DNA of 64,000 nt from JAEUSG01 sp964590225. Its GTDB lineage: Bacteria; Fibrobacterota; OXYB2-FULL-49-7; JAEUSG01. Shown in pieces: positions 38,912-47,683 of the stretch (within the stretch, counting starts at the first letter, position 1; the number at the start of each line of letters is the position of its first letter). The DNA lies in assembly GCA_964590225.1 (NCBI GenBank), contig CAZPWS010000010.1, positions 8,970 to 72,969 of the forward strand. The letters run 5' to 3'. The notes below the pieces were generated by a model that saw only the letters and a program-made list of their open reading frames with translations, searched no databases and was not told where the DNA came from. The translations under genes and the position numbers were made by a program.

Positions 38912-40158
38912 AAAACAAACTCGCTTAAATTTACAACACTTTTTTTATAATGGAGAGCAAGCTCTTTCATGGTTTTGCTGTCAAATTTTCTTGTCACAAC
39001 AATAAGCTGAGAATGGGAAGCAAGACCTTTAATGTCGCAAACAATACTATTGCTGATACTCGAAAAAAAGTTCAAATAATGCCGCTTATTTTTGCCTATT
39101 AACTTTGCAGGATCAAGATTTGGCTCGTATGCCTTGACATTTAACCCAAACTCCTGTAGGCTACTGAGCAAATCCATTGCCGGGCTGTTTCTTAGATCGT
39201 CGGTATTATCTTTAAAACTTAGCCCCATGATACCAATTCTCTTTTTGCCCATTTTTTGTATATAGTTACAGAGATAATTAAAATGGGTCTGGTTACTGTC
39301 TTCAACCGAAGCGAGAAGCGGATTAGAAAGCCCTTTTAATCTACCTAAAAAATTCAAGCCTGAAAGATCTTTAGGAAGACACGATCCGCCATACGGCATT
39401 CCTGGCTTTAAATAGGTAGGAGAAATATTAAGCTTTTTGTCGGCAAGAAACATTGGAATCACTTCATTGATCGGGATATTCATTGTTGTTAGAATTCTGC
39501 CAATCTCATTCCCGAACGCCACCTTTACTGCGTGCCACGAATTGTTGATGTATTTTATTACTTCTGCGCTCTCTGGTGCAACTACGCGCCATTCTCCTTT
39601 GTACGAAGAATAAAGTTTTTTCGAAACATCAATCGCTCTTTTGTCGGATGAGCCTATCACAATATACTCCTGCTGCTCCCAGTCTGAAAGAGCGCAACCC
39701 TCTCGTAAGAATTCCGGATTTGAGACAACTGAAATATTCTCGGCAGCGAGGGCCTTGGCTATTTTTTGATTTGTTCCGGGCCGAACCGTACTTCGGATAA
39801 AAAGAAATTTTTTATTCCTGTTTTTTTTATGAAGTCCCTTTATTTCTATTACGGCGTTATATATGCCGGAAAGATCAAGATCGCCGTTCTGCGTGTTTGG
39901 CGTACCAACGCAGATGTAGTAAATATCAATATCATCCTTAATCTGATTTAAAGAAAGATGTGCCTTAATTCTTCCGCTCTGGTGCATACTAGCGAAAAGC
40001 TCATCAAGTCCTGGTTCGAAAACCGTAGGTTTTCCATTATTTAGTGTATCAACTTTATTCTGACTTATTTCAACCCCATGAACTATATGACCATACTCAG
40101 CGAGCTTTGCAGCAGCAATACACCCCACATACCCCATACCGATAACAGCAACATTCAT
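38908..40158 (-). CDS. UDP-glucose/GDP-mannose dehydrogenase family
   Basis: A 416-residue NAD-dependent four-electron oxidase that turns a nucleotide sugar into the uronate. It has the N-terminal NAD motif VIGMGYVG, the central NPEFLREG-x-A-L motif, the catalytic cysteine in PYGGSCLPKDL, and a C-terminal domain with GLSFKDNTDDLRNSP. The GSCLPKD form (rather than GSCFPKD) is seen in AlgD-type GDP-mannose dehydrogenases and in several UDP-sugar dehydrogenases, so the substrate is left open. A GAGGTG site precedes ATG 40158, and there is a 4-nt overlap with the methyltransferase gene. It would supply a uronic acid to the glycan or act on an aminosugar nucleotide. Confidence 0.9.
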   Translation of the reverse strand: MNVAVIGMGYVGCIAAAKLAEYGHIVHGVEISQNKVDTLNNGKPTVFEPGLDELFASMHQSGRIKAHLSLNQIKDDIDIYYICVGTPNTQNGDLDLSGIYNAVIEIKGLHKKNRNKKFLFIRSTVRPGTNQKIAKALAAENISVVSNPEFLREGCALSDWEQQEYIVIGSSDKRAIDVSKKLYSSYKGEWRVVAPESAEVIKYINNSWHAVKVAFGNEIGRILTTMNIPINEVIPMFLADKKLNISPTYLKPGMPYGGSCLPKDLSGLNFLGRLKGLSNPLLASVEDSNQTHFNYLCNYIQKMGKKRIGIMGLSFKDNTDDLRNSPAMDLLSSLQEFGLNVKAYEPNLDPAKLIGKNKRHYLNFFSSISNSIVCDIKGLASHSQLIVVTRKFDSKTMKELALHYKKSVVNLSEFVL

Positions 40159-40874
40159 TTATCACCTCTTTTCCTGCCCATTTTTGCAATAACGCTTTTT
40201 TTAAAAGAATAGGCATTTGATAAGGGTCTTTTGCGTATTATATGAAGCGCTGTACGAAAATCCTCATTATCATAATTGTTAAGGGTTTCGCTGTAAATAA
40301 TGTGATACCACGGAAACACTGTAAACATCGGTTCATACGCATCTTTAAAAACAAAGACATCACGATTATGAATTGAAGGTGACTGTATTGGTTGATCCGG
40401 CTGGAATTCCATAAGTGCAATACAACCGCCATTTGTAAGTACACGGTCAATTTCAGCGATAGTTTTTATAAGAACTCTTCTCGGTATCCATTGTAACACC
40501 ATTAAAAGCAAGACAGAATCACTCGAACCGTCGCTACAAGGCAGAGCGTCGGATGTACCAATCTTGAATTCAACATTTCGCTTATCACTGTTGTATTTCT
40601 TGGCAAGTTTAATCGATTTTACACCAGGATCAACTCCAAGAAATGAACATTTTGGGAAAAGGGAGGACATTATATGTATCGTTCCACCATAAGCACAACC
40701 AATATCAACCATTTTTCGTGGAGTAAAACCGTTGTTAACGAACACCGTTGCAATCTTGCTGCAAATTTTTTTCTTGTTCTCGTTATTCATAAGGTGATCC
40801 ACGCTGTTTTTATATAAATCCAACGCTCTTTTCGTAAACCGATCACTTTCCTCATTCCACAATATTGTATCCAT
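40155..40874 (-). CDS. SAM-dependent methyltransferase (Methyltransf_11-like)
   Basis: A 239-residue class I methyltransferase with MVDIGCAYGGTIHIM (motif I), FLGVDPGVKSIKLAKK (acidic residue after beta-2), IGTSDALPCSDGSSDSVLLLMVLQWI and LTNGGCIALMEFQP (motifs post-I to IV). The overall layout matches UbiE/COQ5-like small-molecule methyltransferases. The start overlaps the stop of the fusion gene by one base (TAATG), which argues for translational coupling. In this cluster an O- or N-methyl group on a sugar is likely, but the acceptor is unknown. Confidence 0.82.
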   Translation of the reverse strand: MDTILWNEESDRFTKRALDLYKNSVDHLMNNENKKKICSKIATVFVNNGFTPRKMVDIGCAYGGTIHIMSSLFPKCSFLGVDPGVKSIKLAKKYNSDKRNVEFKIGTSDALPCSDGSSDSVLLLMVLQWIPRRVLIKTIAEIDRVLTNGGCIALMEFQPDQPIQSPSIHNRDVFVFKDAYEPMFTVFPWYHIIYSETLNNYDNEDFRTALHIIRKRPLSNAYSFKKSVIAKMGRKRGDK

Positions 40875-42958
40875 TAATTCAACCTTGTAAAAGATGGATT
40901 TGAGGGTTTCCCTTTCAAATAACCATAAAACCCTTTTTTACCATCAAGAATCTTCCGGATTCCTGTAAAAGCGTCTCGTGCCGCCTCATAGTAAAGCTCT
41001 ATATGACCCATATTGTGCGCATACATAGCGTAAAAGTGGTTAGATGCAAGCAACCCATGCTCCAGCATAGTTTGTATATAAAAGGCTTTCGATTCCAGCG
41101 GATAGTTATTGTCCTCAAAATCAAAATGCGATAAAGCAGGAAAACCAGATGTCTTTATCTTCAAGCCAGCTGCTTTTGCGGAATCAAGCCATGCCTCCTG
41201 CAATTTTCGCCCAATCATGTCAAGCCTCTTTTCAACTTCACACCTCTGGTATTTATCAATACAGGCAAGCGCCGCCGCGGGACCTATCCTTTCTGTCCAA
41301 TATGTGCTGCTTATAAAGGATTTTTGCGCCCCTTCCATAGCACTTTTTTTTCCTATAATAACACCAAGTGGATATCCGTTTGTAATGCTTTTCCCAAACA
41401 CAGCCATATCGGGGTCCACTCCAAGAATTAAATGTGCGCCACCGCAATTCATGCGAAACCCTGAAGAAATTTCGTCAAAAATCAGTACTGAACCATTATT
41501 CTCTGTTAATCTTCGCACTCCCTCAAGGAAACCTTTGTCCGGCATCATGTTTCGTAATGGTTCCATGATCACAGCGGCTAAGTCATTTCCATGTTCACTT
41601 ATAATTTTTTCAAGTTCATCAAGTTTATTATAGTGAAATGGCAGGGATGTTCCAGCAAGCACTTTTGGCACACCGGCAGGCTGTAGTCCTTTTAAAAGAT
41701 GTCCGTCAAGCCCATTGTTACTCGTAAGGTTAGCAGATAAATACCAATCGTGCCAGCCGTGATACCCGCAAAAGGCAATTTTATCCCGTCCGGTAGTGGC
41801 GCGGGCTATCCGTATCGCAACGGTGGTTGATTCACCCCCTGTTCGCGCGTAACGCACCTGTTCTGCCCACTTATGCAGGCCACAAAATTTCTCGGCAAGC
41901 ATAATCTCTTCTGCAGAATTAAGCGTACAATTATTTCCGTCACTTATGACTTTGTTAACCGCCCTGTTAACATCGGAATCGGCATATCCAAGTATATTTG
42001 CGCCAATTCCACTTAAACTCATGTCGTAATAATGGTTCCCATCGGCATCCCAAACTTCCGCTCCAGTTGCTTTTTTAAAATAGGTTGGCCACACACCATC
42101 AGAATATTGATCAGGCCTCTTCGAGAGAAGCTGCGTTATGCCGGGAATAAAGCGGTTGGCACGCGCACGCAATAAAAAACACTCTTCACTTTTGTTTTTT
42201 TTCGCAACATCCTTATCTTCGTCAAGCGACTTCATGTATCCGGCATCTCTGATTTTATCGCTATTTGACATTGCAACAGTATTATTATTTTTAAGGAAGT
42301 CCAGAACAGAACTATATAAAATCGCAGTATCCGTTTTTGATACTTCATCAACTACTTTAGTTACTAATTGATAATCTTCCCAATGATCTACTGTTACACG
42401 AAAACGGGAATTGTCTTCCCTGTGTTCAAAACTTCCTGTTTTAAATCTTTTCTTGTGCGATCTTATGTAAGGAAAAACATGCTCAAGGTCGGAGGGTAGA
42501 ATGGCATTGTTCCATGCGTCGTATAAAGCGCTAAAAGATGCCGCCCACATATCATAGCCGTCTGGAAATGTTGGCTTAACAGTGTTGCACAAATAGTCAT
42601 ATTTATTGTTTGTAAAGCACTCGCAAAACTCGTCAATTAACATAGGATCATGCAATGGACAATCGCCAGTAAAACGGATAACTGAATCAGGTTTATAGGT
42701 GAGAGCAGCATGATAGAAGCGATCAAGCACATTATTTAAGCTTCCTCTATAACAATCAATACCCATTAATTTACACAGTTGCTCAATTGGATCGTCCGAG
42801 TCGCTTATACTTGTTGCCACAACAAGCTTGTCTATTCTTTTTGCCTTCTGGATTCTCTCAAGCAGAAAGGATAACATAGGCTTTCCCGATAATGGCAATA
42901 AAACCTTACCTGGAAGTCGGCTTGAACCAATTCTTGCCTGTATTATTCCCAACATCAT
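40874..42958 (-). CDS. Fused SpsF-like cytidylyltransferase and class III PLP aminotransferase
   Basis: A 694-residue two-domain enzyme. Residues 1-225 resemble the SpsF/KdsB-type cytidylyltransferases: MLGIIQARIGSSRLPGKVLLPL at the start (glycine-rich, with Arg and Lys for CTP) and RFTGDCPLHDP, giving CMP activation of an acidic sugar. Residues ~262-694 are a glutamate-1-semialdehyde aminomutase-like aminotransferase with RTGGESTTVAIRIAR (phosphate cup), FCGYHGWHDW, LIFDEISSGFR (Asp495) and the PLP lysine Lys523 in GKSITNG. A Lys/Asp-rich linker joins them. The longest ORF starts at 43042 inside the aldo/keto reductase gene; I use ATG 42958 with GGAAG 8 nt upstream. Amination and CMP activation are thus physically linked. 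Confidence 0.88.
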   Translation of the reverse strand: MMLGIIQARIGSSRLPGKVLLPLSGKPMLSFLLERIQKAKRIDKLVVATSISDSDDPIEQLCKLMGIDCYRGSLNNVLDRFYHAALTYKPDSVIRFTGDCPLHDPMLIDEFCECFTNNKYDYLCNTVKPTFPDGYDMWAASFSALYDAWNNAILPSDLEHVFPYIRSHKKRFKTGSFEHREDNSRFRVTVDHWEDYQLVTKVVDEVSKTDTAILYSSVLDFLKNNNTVAMSNSDKIRDAGYMKSLDEDKDVAKKNKSEECFLLRARANRFIPGITQLLSKRPDQYSDGVWPTYFKKATGAEVWDADGNHYYDMSLSGIGANILGYADSDVNRAVNKVISDGNNCTLNSAEEIMLAEKFCGLHKWAEQVRYARTGGESTTVAIRIARATTGRDKIAFCGYHGWHDWYLSANLTSNNGLDGHLLKGLQPAGVPKVLAGTSLPFHYNKLDELEKIISEHGNDLAAVIMEPLRNMMPDKGFLEGVRRLTENNGSVLIFDEISSGFRMNCGGAHLILGVDPDMAVFGKSITNGYPLGVIIGKKSAMEGAQKSFISSTYWTERIGPAAALACIDKYQRCEVEKRLDMIGRKLQEAWLDSAKAAGLKIKTSGFPALSHFDFEDNNYPLESKAFYIQTMLEHGLLASNHFYAMYAHNMGHIELYYEAARDAFTGIRKILDGKKGFYGYLKGKPSNPSFTRLN

Positions 42959-42962
42959 AGTT

Positions 42963-43865
42963 TTATCTTCCTTTTTTCTTCCAAAGGATAGGATTATAAA
43001 CACTGTCCGGCACAGCATTAAATTCGTGCATAATATAGTCAACTTGTCCTTTTTCTAATGGACAGGCACAACAAAATTTGTCAAAGTTGGATTCAAACTG
43101 TCGAATACTCTCCACACCAAAAACCACTCCAAATATATTTGGGAATGATATCACAAAAGCAATTGCCATTTCTGCAATATCCATGTCAAACTTTTTTGCA
43201 GTATCGTTTAACCTTTTAATCATGGGTACGGATTCTGGCAATTTGCGTGTGAGTTCATCAGGCGAAAGAAAAAAAAGCCCCTGAAGAAATACTGAGCGAA
43301 CCATCATTGAAACGCAATCCAGCGTTAGCCATAATCTAAAACGGGTATCAAAAAGGTTAAAAGGGACCTGAAAGAAATTGAGAGGCGTTTTATCGTCAAT
43401 CGTAATTTCGTCAGGAGAATATAGTGACGCGCCTACCCGTTCGACTGCTCCATTGTCAAGCATCGAGCGAAAAATGGTATCAATTTCCTGTTTATGCTGC
43501 GAATAATCTTTTGCCGAGTGAAGCAGATAACCATAAAGCGATTTTACATTCAAAGCCTCAAGCGATTTCTCTAATTTTGCATTAACTATCGCCTTAACTT
43601 CCTTCTCGTTATCTCCCACAGCCGGAAGTTTTGAAATAATTTTTACATCACCTATCTTTCTCGACGCAATCCACTCACCGATTACTTTTTCGCTATCGCC
43701 ATAAGCAGCAGCAGTATCCAAATAACGCACCCCTTTTGCATATGCAGTATCGAGTATTTCAAAAACATGCTCTTTAGCAGGTTTACCGCTTTTATTTGCA
43801 ATACCGTAATCCAAACCAAATTGTACAGTGCCAAGAATAAATTCTGGTTTGTTAGTTACCGCCAC
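42963..43865 (-). CDS. Aldo/keto reductase
   Basis: A 300-residue NAD(P)H-dependent TIM-barrel reductase. FILGTVQFGLDYGIANKSG is the opening strand, and GVRYLDTAAAYGDSEKVIGEW carries the catalytic Asp and Tyr; Lys and His partners are expected in KIISKLP and YGYLLHSAKD. The start is GTG 43865 with GAAGGG 8 nt upstream. Aldo/keto reductases of this subtype recur beside NeuB-like and SpsF-like genes in surface-glycan loci, where they may reduce or oxidise a keto-sugar or aldehyde intermediate of the nonulosonate pathway. The true substrate is unknown. Confidence 0.87.
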   Translation of the reverse strand: MAVTNKPEFILGTVQFGLDYGIANKSGKPAKEHVFEILDTAYAKGVRYLDTAAAYGDSEKVIGEWIASRKIGDVKIISKLPAVGDNEKEVKAIVNAKLEKSLEALNVKSLYGYLLHSAKDYSQHKQEIDTIFRSMLDNGAVERVGASLYSPDEITIDDKTPLNFFQVPFNLFDTRFRLWLTLDCVSMMVRSVFLQGLFFLSPDELTRKLPESVPMIKRLNDTAKKFDMDIAEMAIAFVISFPNIFGVVFGVESIRQFESNFDKFCCACPLEKGQVDYIMHEFNAVPDSVYNPILWKKKGR

Positions 43866-43870
43866 GCTTG

Positions 43871-44392
43871 TTACCCTTCGTTTATAATAGAAACGATGAA
43901 GGAGTCGTGAAATTTCCCATTGAAAAAGCAGTGGTCTCTCAATACTCCATCTCTTTTAAAGCCAAGCTTATCCGTTAACATGGAGTATTTCTTTCGGTCA
44001 AATTCATACACTTCAGTCCATATCTTATGGAGGCCAAGAGTTTTAAATCCGTAATTTATTAGCAATTTGCAGGCCTCTTTTGCTCTATTGTCGATATACA
44101 CGCCTTTATCACCTACATACACAGAAATTTCTGCGTTTCTGCTCACCCAGTTTATGTAGCAAAGCCCAGCAGCGCCAATGAGTTGCCCACTACTACTATC
44201 AGCAATTGCTACCATAACAGTGTTTGGGTCATTTCTAGCAATCTTTTGCCACCAAGCTTCCTGCATCTCTTTGGTTATTTCCCTGTACTCGCGAAAATAT
44301 TGCCGTAACAAAGGGCTGTTCCGCCATTGTCTCAATCTGGCGAGGTCCTTTTTTGCAATTGCCCTCAGTACAACGGTTCGGCCTTTAATCAT
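43871..44392 (-). CDS. GNAT N-acetyltransferase (RimJ/PseH-like)
   Basis: A 173-residue GCN5-type acetyltransferase. VVLRAIAKKDLARLRQWRN is the usual first strand and helix, LIGAAGLCYINWVSRNAEISVYVGD the central sheet, and ACKLLINYGFKTLGLHKIWTEVYEFD the acetyl-CoA-binding and following region, with KLGFKRDGVLRDH near the end. In pseudaminate and legionaminate pathways an enzyme of this shape (PseH type) acetylates an amino group on the sugar. Here a similar role on the amino group installed by the fused aminotransferase is inferred. ATG 44392 is directly after the NeuB stop. Confidence 0.88.
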   Translation of the reverse strand: MIKGRTVVLRAIAKKDLARLRQWRNSPLLRQYFREYREITKEMQEAWWQKIARNDPNTVMVAIADSSSGQLIGAAGLCYINWVSRNAEISVYVGDKGVYIDNRAKEACKLLINYGFKTLGLHKIWTEVYEFDRKKYSMLTDKLGFKRDGVLRDHCFFNGKFHDSFIVSIINEG

Positions 44393-45454
44393 TTATCTGG
44401 AAATATCCCCTTTACCTACTATATCGCCACTTTTTTTATTTTTCATTAGTTTTGAGCCAATAATTTTATCGGCAAAAGCGGGCGAGAAACCATCTTCCGG
44501 ACAAGGCCTAAGAAAAACAAGGTCATTTTTCATTAAAATGGTCCCCTTTTTCATGTCGTGACTGAGCCTAATAGCCCTTCGTTGAAGAATTCTTGATGCC
44601 TTCTCATTTTTTTCTACCTTTTTGTTGCCGTCACCCAATGCTCTCTTAAACAGTTGGACAGACTCAACCATTTTCTTAAAATCTGTTGCATTTAACGCGA
44701 ATTTATGGTCAGGCCCATCCCTGGCATTATCGTCAGTAAAATGTCTTTCGATTATTGCTGCTCCAAGTGCAACCGCGCCAACTACAACCTCAACCGATTT
44801 GGTGTGGTCGGACAAACCCAGAACAGCATCGGGGAAAAGATTTGCGAACTGCTTTAATACGGCAAGATTCAGAAAGTCAATATTATGGTCATCATTTGTG
44901 TAATTCGTGTTGCACTGGAGTATAGCGTAAGGTTGTTTGGATTTTTTAATTATGCGGACAGCCTGTTTTATATCATCCAAAGTTGATGCCCCCGTGGCAA
45001 GAAGAATAGGTTTCTTTTTGGCTGCAATATATTCGAGCAGTTGCAGGTTATCGATATCTCCAGAACCAATTTTATAGCAATTTACCGATGGGTTGATCTG
45101 TTCAACAGCAGCTTCATCGTAAGGAGAACTCATATATTCAATACCAACTTTGTCACAATGCTGCTTGAGTTCCCGCGTCCACTGGTCAGGAACAGTGCAT
45201 TCATCATAGGTTTCGTAAACACTTTTTTTCCACTTCGCCTGATGTTCACCACTGCCCTTAAGCGCTCTAAACCCATAATCACTTACAATTTTATCGGCAT
45301 GAAAATTCTGAAACTTTGCAGCCGATGCTCCAGATCTTTTGGCAAGCTCAATTAATTTCTTTGCTCGTGCCAAACTGCCATCATGGTTAGATGCTATATC
45401 CGCGATAAAATAGACAGGGGTGCCCCCACCGATAGTTACCTTTCCAATCTTCAT
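44393..45454 (-). CDS. NeuB-type nonulosonate synthase
   Basis: A 353-residue protein of the N-acetylneuraminate/legionaminate synthase family, which condenses phosphoenolpyruvate with a hexose or other aldose to give an alpha-keto acid sugar. The TIM-barrel domain (about 1-275) has YFIADIASNHDGSLARAK, KFQNFHADKIVS, KIGSGDI and ERHFTDDNARDGPDHKFAL. The C-terminal SAF (antifreeze-like) domain spans about 290-353. The first motif has I-A-D where neuraminate synthases have I-A-E, a variant typical of one subfamily of these synthases. A GGAGG site 7 nt before ATG 45454 and a 4-nt overlap with the reductase gene show tight coupling. The product is not predictable. Confidence 0.9.
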   Translation of the reverse strand: MKIGKVTIGGGTPVYFIADIASNHDGSLARAKKLIELAKRSGASAAKFQNFHADKIVSDYGFRALKGSGEHQAKWKKSVYETYDECTVPDQWTRELKQHCDKVGIEYMSSPYDEAAVEQINPSVNCYKIGSGDIDNLQLLEYIAAKKKPILLATGASTLDDIKQAVRIIKKSKQPYAILQCNTNYTNDDHNIDFLNLAVLKQFANLFPDAVLGLSDHTKSVEVVVGAVALGAAIIERHFTDDNARDGPDHKFALNATDFKKMVESVQLFKRALGDGNKKVEKNEKASRILQRRAIRLSHDMKKGTILMKNDLVFLRPCPEDGFSPAFADKIIGSKLMKNKKSGDIVGKGDISR

Positions 45455-46311
45455 TTATTAACCTCCCCAAGAATACTTCTCATAACTTCATCTATGCTGG
45501 GCATTCTTATCCCCAAAAAACTCTCAACCTTTTTTGTACATAATCCAAGCGTGCGAGCTCTCTTGACTTTACAAACATCGTTGACAAAAGCAGTTTTGTA
45601 GCGGAATTTTAGGCCAGCCCGTTCTCCAAGTAATAAAAGAAAATCTTTTTTTGAAAGTGCATCGGAAGAGGCAATATTATAAATCCCGAACGGTTTTAAT
45701 TGGATAAATCGCAGCAATATATTGGAAAATTGACTGACATGCAGCGACGAAGTAAAAAAGTCATCAAAAAGCTGGATTTCTTCCTTATTTCTCACTTTAT
45801 CAAAAAACCAGTTTAAAAAAGTTGCCTGTCCATTTTTGCCACTCAACCCAACAATATTTGTTCTTACAACCGTGCTTCTTTCATATTCAAGCGCAAACTC
45901 TTCCCCCCGTTTTTTGGTCTTTGAATAAACATTTGGCGTAATAATATGATGCTCCTCGCCATGCAGTTTTTTCGGTTCGTCATCATAATAGTGGTCGGTG
46001 GATATCTGAACAAAATAACCGCCATACGAAGCTACTGCACTAACCATCGATGCCACAGCAACAGCATTGACAAGTTCTGCTTCATCTGGATTCGATTCAC
46101 AATAATCAATGTTGACAATGGCAGCAGCATTTACAACAATTTGCGGTTTCAATTCATGAATTACAGCTGAAATTGAATTAGAATCGCGCATATCAGCAGA
46201 AATGTCGGCCATTGACCTTGCTACGCCAGTAACTGATACACCTGCACATCTCGCAGTATTACAAAAAGACTTTCCAAATAGCCCGGTGGAACCAGTGAGT
46301 AAAATATTCAC
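45451..46311 (-). CDS. RmlD-like SDR reductase
   Basis: A 286-residue NAD(P)-dependent short-chain reductase related to dTDP-4-dehydrorhamnose reductase. It has NILLTGSTGLFGKSF at the start, VNAAAIVNIDYCESNPDEA, FVQISTDHYYDD, and catalytic Tyr-x3-Lys in VYSKTKKRGE. The longest ORF begins at 46362, within the sulfatase gene; GTG 46311 starts just before the dinucleotide fold, 4 nt after the sulfatase TAA, and is preferred, although its ribosome-binding site is weak. Most likely it reduces a 4-keto nucleotide sugar or an intermediate of the cluster product. Confidence 0.83.
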   Translation of the reverse strand: MNILLTGSTGLFGKSFCNTARCAGVSVTGVARSMADISADMRDSNSISAVIHELKPQIVVNAAAIVNIDYCESNPDEAELVNAVAVASMVSAVASYGGYFVQISTDHYYDDEPKKLHGEEHHIITPNVYSKTKKRGEEFALEYERSTVVRTNIVGLSGKNGQATFLNWFFDKVRNKEEIQLFDDFFTSSLHVSQFSNILLRFIQLKPFGIYNIASSDALSKKDFLLLLGERAGLKFRYKTAFVNDVCKVKRARTLGLCTKKVESFLGIRMPSIDEVMRSILGEVNK

Positions 46312-46315
46312 TGCT

Positions 46316-47680
46316 TTAATTTTGCCACTTTCGTAAATTATCAATAAGCGCCCTAAGCTCATCCAGAATCATACTGTTCGAAGCGTCCTTTGAAACATCA
46401 GAAAGCTCCATTGGATCATTTTTTACATTATATAGAACTTCAATATTATGTTCTTCATAAACAATGTATTTCCACTCTCCCTTTCTTACCATTCTGCTCT
46501 TCATTCCCTTTTCCATATACTCGGAATAGACCGGTCGTTCCATATCTGGTATGCCTTTTAGAGCCGGAACAAGTGAGACACCATCAATATCTTCCGGTAC
46601 AGGTATTCCGCATAATTCAGCCAGTGTAGGCATAAAATCTATAAGAGAGCAGGGTTGCGCGCTCTTTTTATTCTTTGGAAATCCATTTGGAACAGCAATA
46701 ATAAATGGGATTTTCACAGAAGCTTCATAGAAACAATGTTTTTGCATTAAGCCATGTTCGTATAGATTGTCTCCATGATCAGAGGCAAAGACAATTATTG
46801 TTTTGTCCATAAGCTTGTTATCCTCAAGATTCTGCAATATCTTTCCAACATTGGAATCTGCCTCACTTACACACGCATAGTAAGCCGCAACAGTATTTTT
46901 TATTTCCTGCATATTTGGCCGTGATTGATCTCTCCAACCCCACCCTTTAAGAATTTTCTCCAATGGTTTGTTGCTCCAATCATAATCGGCTGTTGCTGGT
47001 ACAACCATATCGGATGGATTATATATGCTATGAAAACGGGGTTGCGTGGTCCATGCTGGATGTGGTTTTTCGAGTCCAATGTGAATAAAAAACGGTTTAT
47101 CCTTATTTTCACTTATAAATTTTAATGATGTTTTTGTTGTAAGGGAGTCTTGCATTAACTCCTCCCTTAAATCGGTGGGTTTGTTTTCATAATTGTATTT
47201 TAGGGCATCATTCCCACCTTTGCCATTCAGATATTTATCAACATTTTCCTGCCCAACTTCATTGATATAATCTTCGTAGCTATATGTATAAAACCTGTGA
47301 GCTCGCACGCTAAAACCAATATCTTCCTGCCGTGTTTCCCCATGCACATGCATCTTGCCTATTGCTCCTGTCACATAACCCGCTTTTCGAAACATGGTTC
47401 CAAGAGTTTCACTATAGGTGATACCTGGATTACCGGGAATGCCGGGATCTTTTCTGTTGATCAAATGCGTCAAAGCACCATGGTGCGATAGATGCCTACC
47501 CGTAATAAGAGAGGCGCGAGATGGAGCGCAAAGAGGAGAAGGACAGTGCGCATTTGTAAACGCAACTCCATTTGCTGCGATTTTATCGATATTTGGAGTT
47601 CTGACGATTTTATTTCCATAGCATCCGCACGCATCCATTCGCTGCTGATCGGTAGTAATCATCACCACACTGTACTTCAT
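46316..47680 (-). CDS. Sulfatase, Cys-type, without signal peptide
   Basis: A 454-residue alkaline-phosphatase-fold hydrolase. ITTDQQRMDACG carries the metal-binding acid, CAPSRASLITGR (Cys51) is the sulfatase signature in which Cys is matured to formylglycine, and FASDHGDNLYEHG supplies further metal ligands. Near the N-terminus the fold begins at once, with no hydrophobic leader, so the protein is expected in the cytoplasm; secreted glycan sulfatases usually carry a signal peptide. It needs a maturase (FGE or anSME) that is not evident here. It may desulfate a cytoplasmic intermediate or serve as a phosphatase-like enzyme in the pathway. It follows the AraC-type gene by 3 nt. Confidence 0.85.
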   Translation of the reverse strand: MKYSVVMITTDQQRMDACGCYGNKIVRTPNIDKIAANGVAFTNAHCPSPLCAPSRASLITGRHLSHHGALTHLINRKDPGIPGNPGITYSETLGTMFRKAGYVTGAIGKMHVHGETRQEDIGFSVRAHRFYTYSYEDYINEVGQENVDKYLNGKGGNDALKYNYENKPTDLREELMQDSLTTKTSLKFISENKDKPFFIHIGLEKPHPAWTTQPRFHSIYNPSDMVVPATADYDWSNKPLEKILKGWGWRDQSRPNMQEIKNTVAAYYACVSEADSNVGKILQNLEDNKLMDKTIIVFASDHGDNLYEHGLMQKHCFYEASVKIPFIIAVPNGFPKNKKSAQPCSLIDFMPTLAELCGIPVPEDIDGVSLVPALKGIPDMERPVYSEYMEKGMKSRMVRKGEWKYIVYEEHNIEVLYNVKNDPMELSDVSKDASNSMILDELRALIDNLRKWQN

Positions 47681-47683
47681 TTT

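Noticed and set aside
41109..41633. 174-codon plus-strand open frame inside the fusion gene
   Set aside because: Antisense shadow of the aminotransferase domain; no start signal or domain.
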